The notes under the pieces: generated by a model
Seen by the model: the letters and a program-made list of their open reading frames with translations, nothing else
Told to the model about the DNA's origin: nothing
Databases searched by the model: none
Shown: piece after piece, positions 25,715-35,040 of the stretch
Numbering within the stretch: position 1 is the stretch's first letter
How the letters are laid out: each line of letters starts with the position of its first letter
Program-made: the position numbers and the translations under genes
NCBI RefSeq assembly: GCF_902686445.1
Contig: NC_062222.1
Coordinates: 41,415,792 to 41,479,791 of the forward strand
Direction: 5' to 3'
Length of the DNA: 64,000 nt
From: Sciurus carolinensis
Lineage: Eukaryota; Chordata; Mammalia; Rodentia; Sciuridae

Positions 25715-25850
25715 ACTTCAGTTATCATATCTATAATATGAAATTACTTGTGATTTTCTCAGAATAATATTGAGGGTTGAATGAGATAATTTACTAAACG
25801 TTCTCTGTAAACCTTTCTAATAGTTATGTATGCAAAAAACTCATTGTTCC
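25715..25850 (+). mobile_element. MIR-like SINE fragment
   Basis: 'cttcagttatcatatctata' then 'gggttgaatgagataattta' and 'ctgtaaacctttcta' follow the 3' half of MIR/MIRb. Confidence 0.5.
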
Positions 25851-26489
25851 TAAATCTTAATTTTTCATTTGATTCACGACCTTTATGTTGTAACTTTGCT
25901 CTTTTTTTTTCTTATCTCTTGACTTTGAGCTGATTATTTGGCTTACCTTAACTAGAACCTTCCAGAGTCAGGCTCATATTTTTCATGGTAAGACATCTTA
26001 ATAGTTTTGATACAAGGTCATTAAATCACTAAGAGGACTCCATATTAAATACTAGATAAGAATATCGATGAGTATCCAGATACTATACTACTCTCTAATT
26101 TGGGGGGATGGTCATGTTGTTTTGTCATAGAAAAACAGCAATATGTTACTATTAAATTTTTAAAATAGAAAAAGTTTTATTACATTTGAGGCGTCTGTAA
26201 AGCACGTATATTCAGTCTGAAGGTTTAGTCACAATAATGATAATAGAAAAATCATGTTTGTATCCAACAGCCACATGAAATTATGCAAGAAATTAGACAA
26301 TACCCTATTCCTAGAGTATTTACTTGATAGTGAAATGAAGTCCAATTCTAAAATGTTTCTAAAAGAAAAAAAAATAAAGATGATTGAAAAGCAAAGAAAA
26401 AAAAAAAAAGAACAAGTTAACAGAAGATGATGACTATCCAACCAGACATCTAAAGCACTCCTAGGTTGAAATGCAAATCAAAGAGTGTA

Positions 26490-26897
26490 ATGGGCTACAT
26501 TGGGGTCCCCCTATCTGATGAGAGGAAACCTTAACTTACAGTACCTCAAAATATAGCTGCATTTTGAGTTAGAGCCTTTAAAGGGGTAATTAATTTAAAG
26601 GGAGGCCATTAAAATGGACCTTAATCAAATTTGACCAAGAAGGAAGTTACACATAGAAATAGGTGCTAGGGAATGTGTGCTCACACGCTGGGAAGACCAC
26701 ACAAGGTCACAGCATGAGGGTGGTCTCTGAGGAGAAAGGCCACAAAAGAAACCAGATTTATAGAAACTTTGCTTTTGGACTTCCAGCACAAAGTCCAAAA
26801 AATAATACTAGATGCTAGAATTAGGTTTAACTTTCACAGTTTAAGCCACTCAGTGTGTGACATTTTGTTAGCAGCTTTAGCAAACTAATACACAGAG
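26490..26897 (+). mobile_element. MaLR/ERVL-type LTR
   Basis: Begins 'tgtaatgggctacattgggg' and runs through 'cagtacctcaaaatatagct', 'gagcctttaaaggggtaatt', 'ggaggccattaaaatggacc', 'gaagaccacacaaggtca', 'ttttggacttccagca', 'tttaagccactcagtgtgtg' and 'agcaaactaatacaca'. This is a near full-length LTR of the same kind as 20267-20555. Confidence 0.7.
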
Positions 26898-28648
26898 AAA
26901 AGTTAGAATCATGTTGGACCAGTCAGGCAGGAGGTGAAGCCAGAGGGAATTGGCTGCTGTTAGGTATAATACATCGCAGAGAAGGCAGGAGGCAATGTTT
27001 CTTTTCCTCTAATCACGCTCAGTAGTTCTATCCCAAGTTTCAGGAACTTCCTTATGCTGTTCCTGTCAACATGGGTTCACCACCTAATTAACTTTAAAAA
27101 ATGCCGTCATTTCTGAAAATTCATCCAGTCTGGTTTTTGGTGCAAAGTGCTTTGCTTTTCATTGCTTTTTGGATAGATTGAACTTTAGAATTATCTCCTC
27201 TTCTATCTAGGATCATTCAGAAGGATTTATCATCCTTTGAAATGGAAATATTGAATTACTATTTTTATATGTGTTCTTATTGTCGGTGCACAAATCAGAA
27301 AATTTTCTAAGATTTTCTTAAAAACAATGAATGAAAATATCCCAATGATGCCTCAAAATACAGGTATGTTCTACTTTATCTCCATTCAAATAATAAACGA
27401 AAGAAGTCTGTATATTAATGTCATCAATAACTCTTTATTTTAAATATATGGTTATTTTAGACTATTAATTTGTCTAATAATTAAGATAATATGTTCTTAT
27501 GTCTTCCTTTTCATAACTTTAATTCCTTCTTTATATTAAATTCTCAATAATTTTTACTTTATAGTTTTAATTTGTGGTTTGGGAGGGTCATAAAGTTAGT
27601 GATTATAATACCTAATTCATAAATTAGGTATTATAATGAACACTTGGTATCCACCATTATCTTATATAATAATTTCACCATTAATTCATATAAATTTGAT
27701 GCTATTTGTGCCACTTCATAATTTAGTTTTATGTAGTTGTCTATTTCACATATGCAAATTTCTTTAACTTTATTTTTTATTGTTTAAATGTCATTATAAG
27801 CAACATATAGTTTTACTTTTAAATTAAGTAACCTGTTATTTAATGACCTTAATTTAGCAATGTATATATTTAACTTTTTTTTATAATACATTAATTCTCT
27901 TATTTTTCTCTTATCATTCTTTGTTTTGGCTTTTTTAGCCATAATGCTATTAATTGTCTTCTTTGCCAGTTGTTAATTTAGTGATTTTACTATAAAATAT
28001 GTTCTTCTACTGTTTCTCTTATTCCAAAATAAGGAAAAACTATTTTACTAATGCAACCCCCTTGGGTGTGATCTTTAAAAGTTTTTACTTCTCATCTTCC
28101 TTCCAAATGTCTCTGAAGTTTGATTGAATTTCTATTATTCTGCTGTTTCTTGTAATATCTCTATTATTTTTTTCAAGAATCATCCTCAGCATAAATACTG
28201 TAATCTGAGACACTCTAATAGCATTATATAATTTAGATTTAAACACACTTAAATAGGTAATAAATGAAGCCAGGAAGATGTTGATTACTCACTATATTCC
28301 TTCCTCATCTTCACCTTCTAAGTTCTAGTTGGGTTAATGCATTGCTTCATTTATGTCTTTTTACCACACATTTCCTTCAGATATAGGATATGTAATTACT
28401 TGTAATTCAAAAAATTAAATTTCATAGAACATTTTTGCTACAGCAATAGTAGCTCTCTGACAATATCTGAATCTTAGTAGATTCCTATAATCTTGAAAAG
28501 GAGTGAAGGTTGAGAAACTACACCAACACCTCTCCTTTTATCCCCGGACCTAGCCTTTCGTGATCCGAGAAACAGCTTATTGCAACGACCCACCCTCTAC
28601 CATACAATTTAGAAGACACACGTGTACTTATGACACATTCAGACCCAG
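26898..28648. other. Unassigned AT-rich DNA
   Basis: Mostly AT-rich and unassigned. It includes the hairpin at 27602-27637. From about 28500 the sequence becomes GC-richer, with CpGs ('ttatccccggacctagcctt'), without a recognisable gene. Confidence 0.5.
27602..27637. repeat. Perfect 16-bp inverted repeat with 4-base loop
   Basis: The left arm ATTATAATACCTAATT (27602-27617) and the right arm AATTAGGTATTATAAT (27622-27637) are exact reverse complements around the loop CATA. In AT-rich DNA it could extrude as a cruciform. No transposon ends or T-run make it a recognisable element or terminator. Confidence 0.85.
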
Positions 28649-28776
28649 GGCTGGGCTTGTAGCTCAGTGGTAGAGCGCTTGCCTGGCATGTGAGGTGCAC
28701 TGGGTTCCATTCTCAGCACCACATGTAAATAAGTAAAATAAAGATCCATTGACAACTAAAAAGTATTTTTAAAAAA
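28649..28776 (+). mobile_element. ID-type SINE (tRNA-derived)
   Basis: The 5' end 'ggctgggcttg' leads into a perfect RNA polymerase III A box, TAGCTCAGTGG (28660-28670), and a B box degraded at its CpG, GGTTCCATTCT (28703-28713; consensus GGTTCGANTCC). A short A-rich tail follows. This is a retroposon, not a functional tRNA: the acceptor and anticodon arms do not pair. It lies in the GC-richer patch 28500-29110. Confidence 0.9.
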
Positions 28777-30193
28777 TGTAAATTATTAGCTGGCCATTCA
28801 GAATAAAATGATTATTCACAACAACTCTCCCTCAACAGCCCCTCCTGGGAATAGGACGGGCTCCAGGAGAATCATTCTCTGACCTACTGGGCAGTCACAC
28901 CCCTTGTGATCATCCCATTGGCACACATCTGGTTCTTTCTAACCTCGTTCACTCTTCTCTGTAAAGGAAAAATTACTTTTGCCTAACTCTTGGGGCACTT
29001 GCAGATTTTATGTTCTGAGTTTTCTCCCCATCACAGTAGTCACCATCTTCTGTTGCAGCAGTACCTTTTCCTTCTTGTTTGCTCTCCCCCTCACCGTTCG
29101 TACGTATTGCCCCTTGTTTCTCCCTGTATGTCTATTTTTTTATTTATTGTCTATTTAATCTGATTTCTCCCCATGTGGCTTCTGGAAAACATTAGATACA
29201 CTGTTGAGTTTTTAAACTATTTTTTTGAACATAATTTCAGTACTAAAGTAGATCCCAACAAGGATGAAAATTAGATCATCCTCTCTATGGGCTACAACAG
29301 CTGAAAAGTTGTTAATTCCTTTGTCCAGGCACTTCCTGTAACTATTTTGTTGCCAGGAGAGCAAAAATTTTGACCTAATGCTCATATCTCAAAGAGTTAT
29401 GTAAGCATAAAGAATTACTAGCAGGTATGGAGTTAGAAAGCATAGTTAGCAACAATGTTTTGTACTGTCATTTTACCAGATTTGCAGTACTTTCTTTGGT
29501 GTTGTAAATGTTCTGGTTGTATATCAATACTTTGTGATATACCCATATTTTGGAAGAGTTAAGGAGAAAAGATGACTTGAATAGTATCTCAGAAAGATCA
29601 CTAGAGGCAAAAGAATAGAGTCTCTGTTGGCATGAAAAGGAAAGGGAGGAGAACTCACACTATTTGTAATGTTGAGAAATTATCCATAGTGATGAACCCA
29701 CGTTAGAATGAGCCACCCTTCAGTTATGGATGTAACTAATACAGTGATATCACCGCCTAAAGTAAGCAAAATGACCTTTTCCAAAGCATGCAACATTAAA
29801 AAAGCATTGCAATTTTTTATGGAGAACATCAGAAGAAATAGCACTTATTACATCACTTGTACTGAGAATTTATGGAAGAAACTGCTTGTGTGCACTTGGG
29901 ATTGCACATCAAAAAAATTTAAGGGAATATATCTGATATAAAAAACCCTAACCAAATAATTTTATACTACCAGCTATATATTGAACTATTGAGCAACAGA
30001 TGGAACTATAAGGTTTTGATTTCTGATTCTAATTTATATGATTAAAAGTACAAAATATACAAATTTACTCAGGACAAACCAACTTAAAATTGTTGAAGTC
30101 TCACAGGGGTATATAATAAGAAGAGGGGAGAGTTTAGTGGAGAACATTCATGAAATTGTCTTCTTTTATCCTCAAACTTTATAGTATAGAAAA
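28777..30193. other. Unassigned DNA; GC-richer patch 28777-29110
   Basis: 28830-29110 contains C-rich text ('acagcccctcctgggaatag', 'ccccttgtgatcatccca') unlike its neighbours, possibly an old LTR on the minus strand. The remainder is AT-rich. The open reading 29708-29941 is not recognised. Confidence 0.4.
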
Positions 30194-30368
30194 AGAATAA
30201 ATTAAATATTTACTCAGTAGACAGAAGGATCAATAAAGAGAGGATAAAAGAACAGTGCTGTTGAAATAGAACTCAATACTATCAACCAGGTCCAAGGCAG
30301 AAAAACTTGAATATCAGAAACTTGAAATATAAAGATAATTTACTGTCCCATCAAATGTATGATAAATT
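30194..30368 (+). repeat. Source copy of a 175-bp local direct duplication
   Basis: Starts 'agaataaattaaatatttac', ends 'aatgtatgataaatt'. A second copy with roughly seven differences lies at 31711-31884 inside an L1 3' UTR. This copy sits in otherwise unassigned sequence and is the likely original. Confidence 0.85.
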
Positions 30369-30403
30369 CTGCAGGAAGTTACCAGGAAGAAATTCATAAT
30401 TGG

Positions 30404-30960
30404 TGCAATGGTTAATTTGAATCATCAGCTTGATTGGTTTAAGAGATGCCAAAGATTAAGAGGCTTCTGGGTGTGTCAAGGAGGATATGTCTAGGAATGA
30501 CTAGCATGTGGGATAGAAAACTGAAGTGAAGACCCTCCCTAAGCTGGGCAACACCATCCAATAGGTTGGGAGCTTGGATGGGATAAAAGTTGTAAGAACG
30601 AGAAATTAGCAGCAGATAGATGCAAGTTGAATTCTTCTTGAACAGGTTCTTGATTGCTGCTGTGATTTCCTGAGGATATCGGACTCACTCCTTCACTCTT
30701 CCAAAGCTGACTCTGCCAGTGACTCTCCAGGCAGTTTCCAGAAGCCTTCAGTCTCAGACTGGAGAAGCATCATTGATCCCTCTTGTTGTGAGGTGTCAGT
30801 ATCTTAGACTACGCATCTACTGGTTCCATCAGCTGTCCAGCCTTCAGACAACCATTCTGGACTATCCAGCTTCTTGTTGTGTAAACCAATCTAATAAATC
30901 CCGTTTTTATAATCATACCTCCTGTTGGTTCTGTTCCTCTGGAGAACCCTGACAAATACA
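30404..30960 (+). mobile_element. Solo ERVL-type LTR with 5-bp target duplication
   Basis: The element runs from TGCAATGGTTAATTTG to GAACCCTGACAAATACA, so it has the canonical TG...CA ends, and is flanked by the 5-bp direct repeat ATTGG (30399-30403 and 30961-30965). AATAAA lies at 30893-30898. The text 'gcttgattggtttaag', 'gggtgtgtcaagga' and 'ctctggagaaccctgac' matches a widely dispersed mammalian LTR group of the ERVL kind. The 5-bp duplication agrees. No internal retroviral sequence adjoins, so it is a solo LTR formed by recombination. Confidence 0.85.
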
Positions 30961-30965
30961 ATTGG

Positions 30966-31449
30966 TTTCCCAGATAAGAGAGTTTATGACAAATCCTGAT
31001 AAATTTTCTTTTAATAACTACATATTTATAGCAATTTAAAAGAAAATATATAATCCTAAAGCAATGTTGCTAAGGAAAATTGTGTCAATATCTGCCACTG
31101 GTTTAATCAATTGCATTATATCATAAGACTACAAATTTAATGTAATAGAAAGATCATATGTTGCATATTTGGGGATAATAAAACCTTGATTGGCATACAC
31201 ATAAAAAGGAGATTTGAGAAAGATATAGAAGAAAGTGGTTACAAAGAAACACATTGAGAACTCCACGTGAAGTCAGAGGAAGAGATTAGAATTATGCTTT
31301 TATAAGCCAAGAAATGTCTGGACCCATGAGAAACAGAAAGAGGTAGGGAGGAATATTTTCCCTCTAGATTTCAGAAAAGACATCGTGATTTCAGACTTAT
31401 GACATCCATAACTATGAGACAATTTAAATCACTTATAAATAAAACCCTG
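30966..31449. other. Unassigned AT-rich DNA
   Basis: Nothing recognised between the solo LTR and the L1M remnant. Confidence 0.5.
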
Positions 31450-31555
31450 ATTCCCTTAGTGATCATCTAACACTCTACTCCCTGCCCAGTACCCCATTCT
31501 TAGACAAGCACTAATCTACTTTCTGTCTATATAAATGTGTCTTTTCCAAATGTTT
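31450..31555 (-). mobile_element. Ancient L1M, first part of a split copy
   Basis: 'aagcactaatctactttctg' then 'tctatataaatgtgtctttt' is old L1M sequence in antisense. It stops at the young L1 insertion and resumes at 33558. The last ~23 bases (31533-31555) form the left copy of the target-site duplication. Confidence 0.7.
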
Positions 31556-32038
31556 TCACTGATAAGTGGATGATGATATATAATGGGGGCGGGGGTGGGG
31601 AATGAGAGAAGAATGGAGGGACTTCAGATTATGTAGAAGGGAGGCGGGGTATGAAAAATCATGGAATGAGACAGACATCATTACCCCATGTACATGCATG
31701 AATGAAAGGGAGAATAAATTAAATATTTAATCAGTAGACAGAAGGATCAATAAAGAGAGGAAAAAGAACAGTGCTATTGACATAGAACTCAATACTATCA
31801 ACCAGGTCCAAGGCAGTAAAACTTGCATATCAGAAACTTGAAATATAAAGATAATTTACTGTCCCATCAAATGTATGATAAATTGAGAGGGAGGCGGGGT
31901 ATGAAAATCATGGAATGAGACAGACATCATTACCCCATGTACATGCATGATTACATGAATGGTATGAATCTACATCATGTACAAACCACAGAAATGAAAT
32001 GATGTACCACATTTGTGTACAATTAATCAAAATACAGT
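31556..32038 (+). mobile_element. L1 3' end A, interrupted by a templated insertion
   Basis: Starts at the ORF2 terminus ('cactgataagtggatgatga', LISG-stop), goes through a G-rich run (31584-31600) and the UTR block of the 1331-1545 subfamily. The UTR piece 'gggaggcggggtatgaaaa' to 'catgtacatgcatga' occurs twice (31640-31701 and 31890-31950), and the 174-bp copy of 30194-30368 lies between the two. The element then continues to 'aatcaaaatacagt', where it meets the next L1. Confidence 0.85.
31711..31884 (+). repeat. Inserted copy of the 175-bp local duplication
   Basis: Near-identical to 30194-30368, same orientation, about 1.5 kb downstream. Differences include a one-base change in 'ttaatcag' versus 'ttactcag', a missing base pair in 'gaggaaaaagaac' versus 'gaggataaaagaac', and 'ctattgacatag' versus 'ctgttgaaatag'. 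It interrupts an L1 3' UTR, so this is the derived copy. Confidence 0.85.
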
Positions 32039-32956
32039 TTTCTCATACTAGACAAAGGTGCCAAAAACATGCAATGGAGAAAAGACAGCCTGTTCAAAAA
32101 ATGGTGCTGGGAAAACTGGAAATCCATATGCAGCAGAATGAAACTAAACCCCTATCTCTCACCCTACACAAAACTCAACTCAAAAGGCATCAAGGACCTT
32201 GGAATCAGACCAGAGACCCTGCATCTTATAGAAGAAAAAGTAGGTCCAAATCTGCAACATGTCAGCTTAGGATCAGACTTCCTTAACAGGACTCCCATAG
32301 CACAAGAAATAAAAGCAAGAATCAATAACTGGGATAGATTCAAACTAAAAACCTTTCTCTCAGCAAAGGAAACTATCAGCAATGTGAAGAGAGCCTACAG
32401 AGTGGGAGAAAACCTTTGCCACTCATACTTCAGATAGAGCACTAATTTCCAGAATATATAAAGAACTCAAAAAACTCTACACCAAGAATACAAATCAACA
32501 AATGGGTTAAGGAAATGAACAGTCACTTCACAGAAGATCTACAAGCAATCAACAGATATATGGAAAAAAATGTTCAACATCTCTAGTAATAAGAGAAATG
32601 CAAATCAAAACTACCCTAAGATTCCATCCCACCACAATTAGAATGCTGATTATCAAGAATACAAGCAACAATAGGTGTTGGCGAGGAGGTGGGGAAAAAG
32701 GTACACTCATACAAAGCTGGTGGGGCTGCAAATTAGTGCAGCCACTCTGGAAAGCAGTGTGGAGATTCCTTAGAAAATTTGGAATAGAACCACCATTTGA
32801 CCCAGCTATCCCACTCCTTGGCCTATACCCAAAGGACTTAAAATCAGCATACTACAGTGATGCAGCCACATCAATGTTCATAGCTGCTCAATTCACAATA
32901 GCCAGATTGTGGAACCAACCTAGATGTCCTTCAATTGATGAATGGATAAAGAAACT

Positions 32957-33006
<50 letters not shown>

Positions 33007-33395
33007 TGTAATTATCCATTACATATATATATATATGTAATGGATAATTACTCAGCCATAAAGAATAATAAAATTATGGCTTTTGCAGGCAAATGGATGA
33101 AATTGGAGAATATCATACTAAGTAAGCCAATCTCAAAAAACCAAAGGACACATGATCTTGTTGATAAACTGATGATGACACATGATGGGGGGTGGGAGGG
33201 AGGCAAGAATGGAAGAAGGAGGGACTGTATAGGGGGAAAAGAGGGGTGGGAGGGGTGGGGGTGAAGAAAAAAATAACAGAATGAATAAAACACCATTAAC
33301 CTGTGTAAATGTATGATTACACAAATGGTATGTCTCTACTTCATGTACAACCACAAAAACAAGTTGTACCCCATCTGTTTATAATAAAAAAAATG
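32030..33395 (+). mobile_element. 5'-truncated L1 B: distal ORF2 and 3' UTR, decayed
   Basis: Begins in ORF2 at 'cagttttctcatactagaca' and covers roughly the last 400 codons of ORF2. Open pieces are 32069-32437, 32598-32960 and 33040-33264, in more than one frame because of small deletions near 32415 and 32490-32550. Recognisable parts are a WCWENW motif, 'SRMKLNPYLSPYTKLNSKGI', the cysteine-region-like '[13 protein letters not shown]', '[13 protein letters not shown]' and '[11 protein letters not shown]'. The reverse transcriptase and endonuclease domains are absent. The terminal cysteine of 'hCWWdCK' is altered here. A G-rich UTR (33187-33261) and the 25083-25665 type of 3' end follow. Confidence 0.92.
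32959..33051. repeat. TA microsatellite ending in a 44-bp palindrome
   Basis: An uninterrupted (TA)n tract at 32960-32995 lies in L1 B at the place where other copies have a short 'tatatatatacaac'-like stretch. It ends in a perfect palindrome: GTAATTATCCATTAC (33008-33022), a 14-base (AT)7 centre, and GTAATGGATAATTAC (33037-33051). The right arm is the normal L1 text; the left arm is its inverted copy. Confidence 0.9.
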
Positions 33396-33557
33396 CATGT
33401 GACAAATTTGAAATTATCTATATCTAGATGGTGAGAAAAGGAGACAAGCTCTTTAACCTCTTACTGCTATACTTTCTACATCTTTTTTTTTTTTAAATAA
33501 ATTGTTTGGGTGTAAAATAAAATAAAATAATTAGAAAAATAAATAATCAAAGAAAAT
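33396..33557 (+). other. Segment between L1 B and the right target-site copy
   Basis: It follows a short A-tail of L1 B ('ataataaaaaaaatgcatgt'). About 110 bases of non-L1 sequence, a 12-T run (33483-33495) and an A-rich end 'gtgtaaaataaaataaaata' lead up to the L1M resumption. The A-rich end resembles the tail of the L1 A subfamily. It may be flanking DNA carried by L1 read-through, or L1 A's own displaced tail. Confidence 0.4.
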
Positions 33558-33900
33558 AAATGTGTCTTTTCTGCATGTTGAATATAGAGGAATGCATATA
33601 AAATTTGGTATTTTTTCACTGGTTTCTTTTAATTATCATAATATTTTAAGACTTATTCATATTATAACATGCCTTAATGTTTCAACCTTTTATATTGCTG
33701 GATAATATCCCCTTATATGGATAAACCACATTGCATTTATCCACACATCGGTTGAAAGGCAATTGGATTGTTATGACTTTTTGAATATTTTAATATAGCC
33801 GTCAACATTCATTTTAAAATGTTTTTGTGAGTTTATGATTTCACTTCTCTTGGATCATTAATGACTTTTGAAGTGGAAATGGAACTTTGCTCTTTTTCAC
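33558..33900 (-). mobile_element. Ancient L1M, second part of the split copy
   Basis: Resumes with 'aaatgtgtcttttctgcatg', repeating the end of 31533-31555, and continues in antisense L1M order: 'ttcactggtttcttttaatt', 'catattataacatgcct', 'tattgctggataatatcc', 'ataaaccacattgcatttat', 'ggttgaaaggcaattgg' and 'tttcacttctcttggatc'. No open frame remains. Confidence 0.8.
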
Positions 33901-33929
33901 AGGTTAACATGAAAAATAAACAAAAATAA

Positions 33930-35040
33930 AAGAAAACAAAGAAATTTGCTCTTTTCAATGTTGTTTTGGCTATTTGTGTACTTTTAATTTCCATATGAAT
34001 GTTAAGATCAGCTTGTCAATTTCTAAAAGACTTCAAGAGGGGTTTTGATAGAGATTTCACAGAATTTAGATCAATGTGGAAAGTAATATCAAGTTTTCCA
34101 GTCCACAATTTCAAATATCTTTTCACTTATGAAGGTCTTTAATTTCTTTCAACAATGTCTACAGATTTCAGTATGCAAATTATGCACTTCTTTTAACTTT
34201 AATACTAAATGTTTTATTCATTTGAATATTATTATAAATGAAATTGTTTTATTTTAATTTTGTTTACCCATTTTTGTGATTTTTATATTGCTTTTGAATT
34301 CTGCAATGTTGCTGGACTTGTCTTTTAGTTCTGGTAGATTTTATATATATATGGTGGTGGATGAATTTTTATTTTTATTTATTTATTTTTAGATGTTGCT
34401 GTGAATTGAACCCAGTGCCTCACACATACTAAGCAAGCACTCTACCACTGAGCCACAACCCCAGCCTCTTCTAATAGATTTTTTAGGATTGATTTTTAGG
34501 ATGTTCCATACACAAAATCATGCTACCTGTGAAGAGGGAGAGTTTTACTTCTTCCTTTCAAAGTCCATGTCCTTTATTTAATCTTCTTACCTAATTTTCC
34601 TGACTAGAACATTCAGTACAATATTGAATAGAAATTTTGAGAGCCAATATCCATTACTTGTTCTTTATGTTAGAAAGGAACATTCAGTTTCTCACCATTA
34701 AGGATGATGCTAACTGTGGAGTTTTCACAGAGGTCCTTTATGAAGTTGAGGAATTTCCCTTCTGTCTCTATTTTGTTGAGTATTTCATTTATTATGAAAG
34801 GCTGTTGAAGTTTTCAAGTGTTTTTCTCTTATCAACAGAGATAACCATGAGTTTTTTAATCCATTATTCTATTAATTTTGGAGTAGTACATAACTTATTT
34901 TCAGATGTTTAACTAATCTTGCTTCAATCCCTGTGATAAATGCCACTTTTTCATGATGTATAGTCCTTTTTGCATATTACTAGTTTGATTTGCAATATTT
35001 ACTTTTGAGAATTTTTGTGTTTATATTTACAAGAGATTAG
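33930..35040 (-). mobile_element. Ancient L1M ORF2 (reverse transcriptase region), decayed
   Basis: Antisense ORF2 text is recognisable over 1.1 kb: 'ttttgatagagatttcacag', 'atttctttcaacaatgtcta', 'atgttgctggacttgtcttt', then after a SINE 'aaaatcatgctacctgtgaa', 'ttttacttcttcctttcaaa', 'ctgactagaacattcagtac', 'tgaagttgaggaatttccct', 'tcaacagagataaccatgag' and 'caatccctgtgataaatgcc'. It carries many stops. It is cut by a SINE at 34343-34468 and ends where another L1 tail begins at 35041. Confidence 0.85.
34343..34468 (-). mobile_element. ID-type SINE inside the L1M copy
   Basis: Antisense ID text 'gaattgaacccagtgcctca', 'ctaagcaagcactctaccac' and 'tgagccacaaccccagcc'. It is flanked by an imperfect 14-bp duplication, TTCTGGTAGATTTT (34329-34342) and TTCTAATAGATTTT (34469-34482; 12 of 14 match). 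The flanking L1M text joins when the SINE is removed. Confidence 0.88.

Noticed and set aside
28649..28720. tRNA-like sequence with perfect A box
   Set aside because: It is the head of an ID SINE: it has an A-rich tail, no cloverleaf pairing, a mutated B box, and relatives elsewhere in the window.
30194..31884. Direct repeats as a possible CRISPR array or transposon ends
   Set aside because: Only two copies of 175 bp at 1.5 kb spacing, in a mammalian context; explained better by a local templated duplication.
32069..33264. Series of open readings that could be taken for a gene
   Set aside because: They are frameshifted pieces of L1 ORF2, without its catalytic domains.
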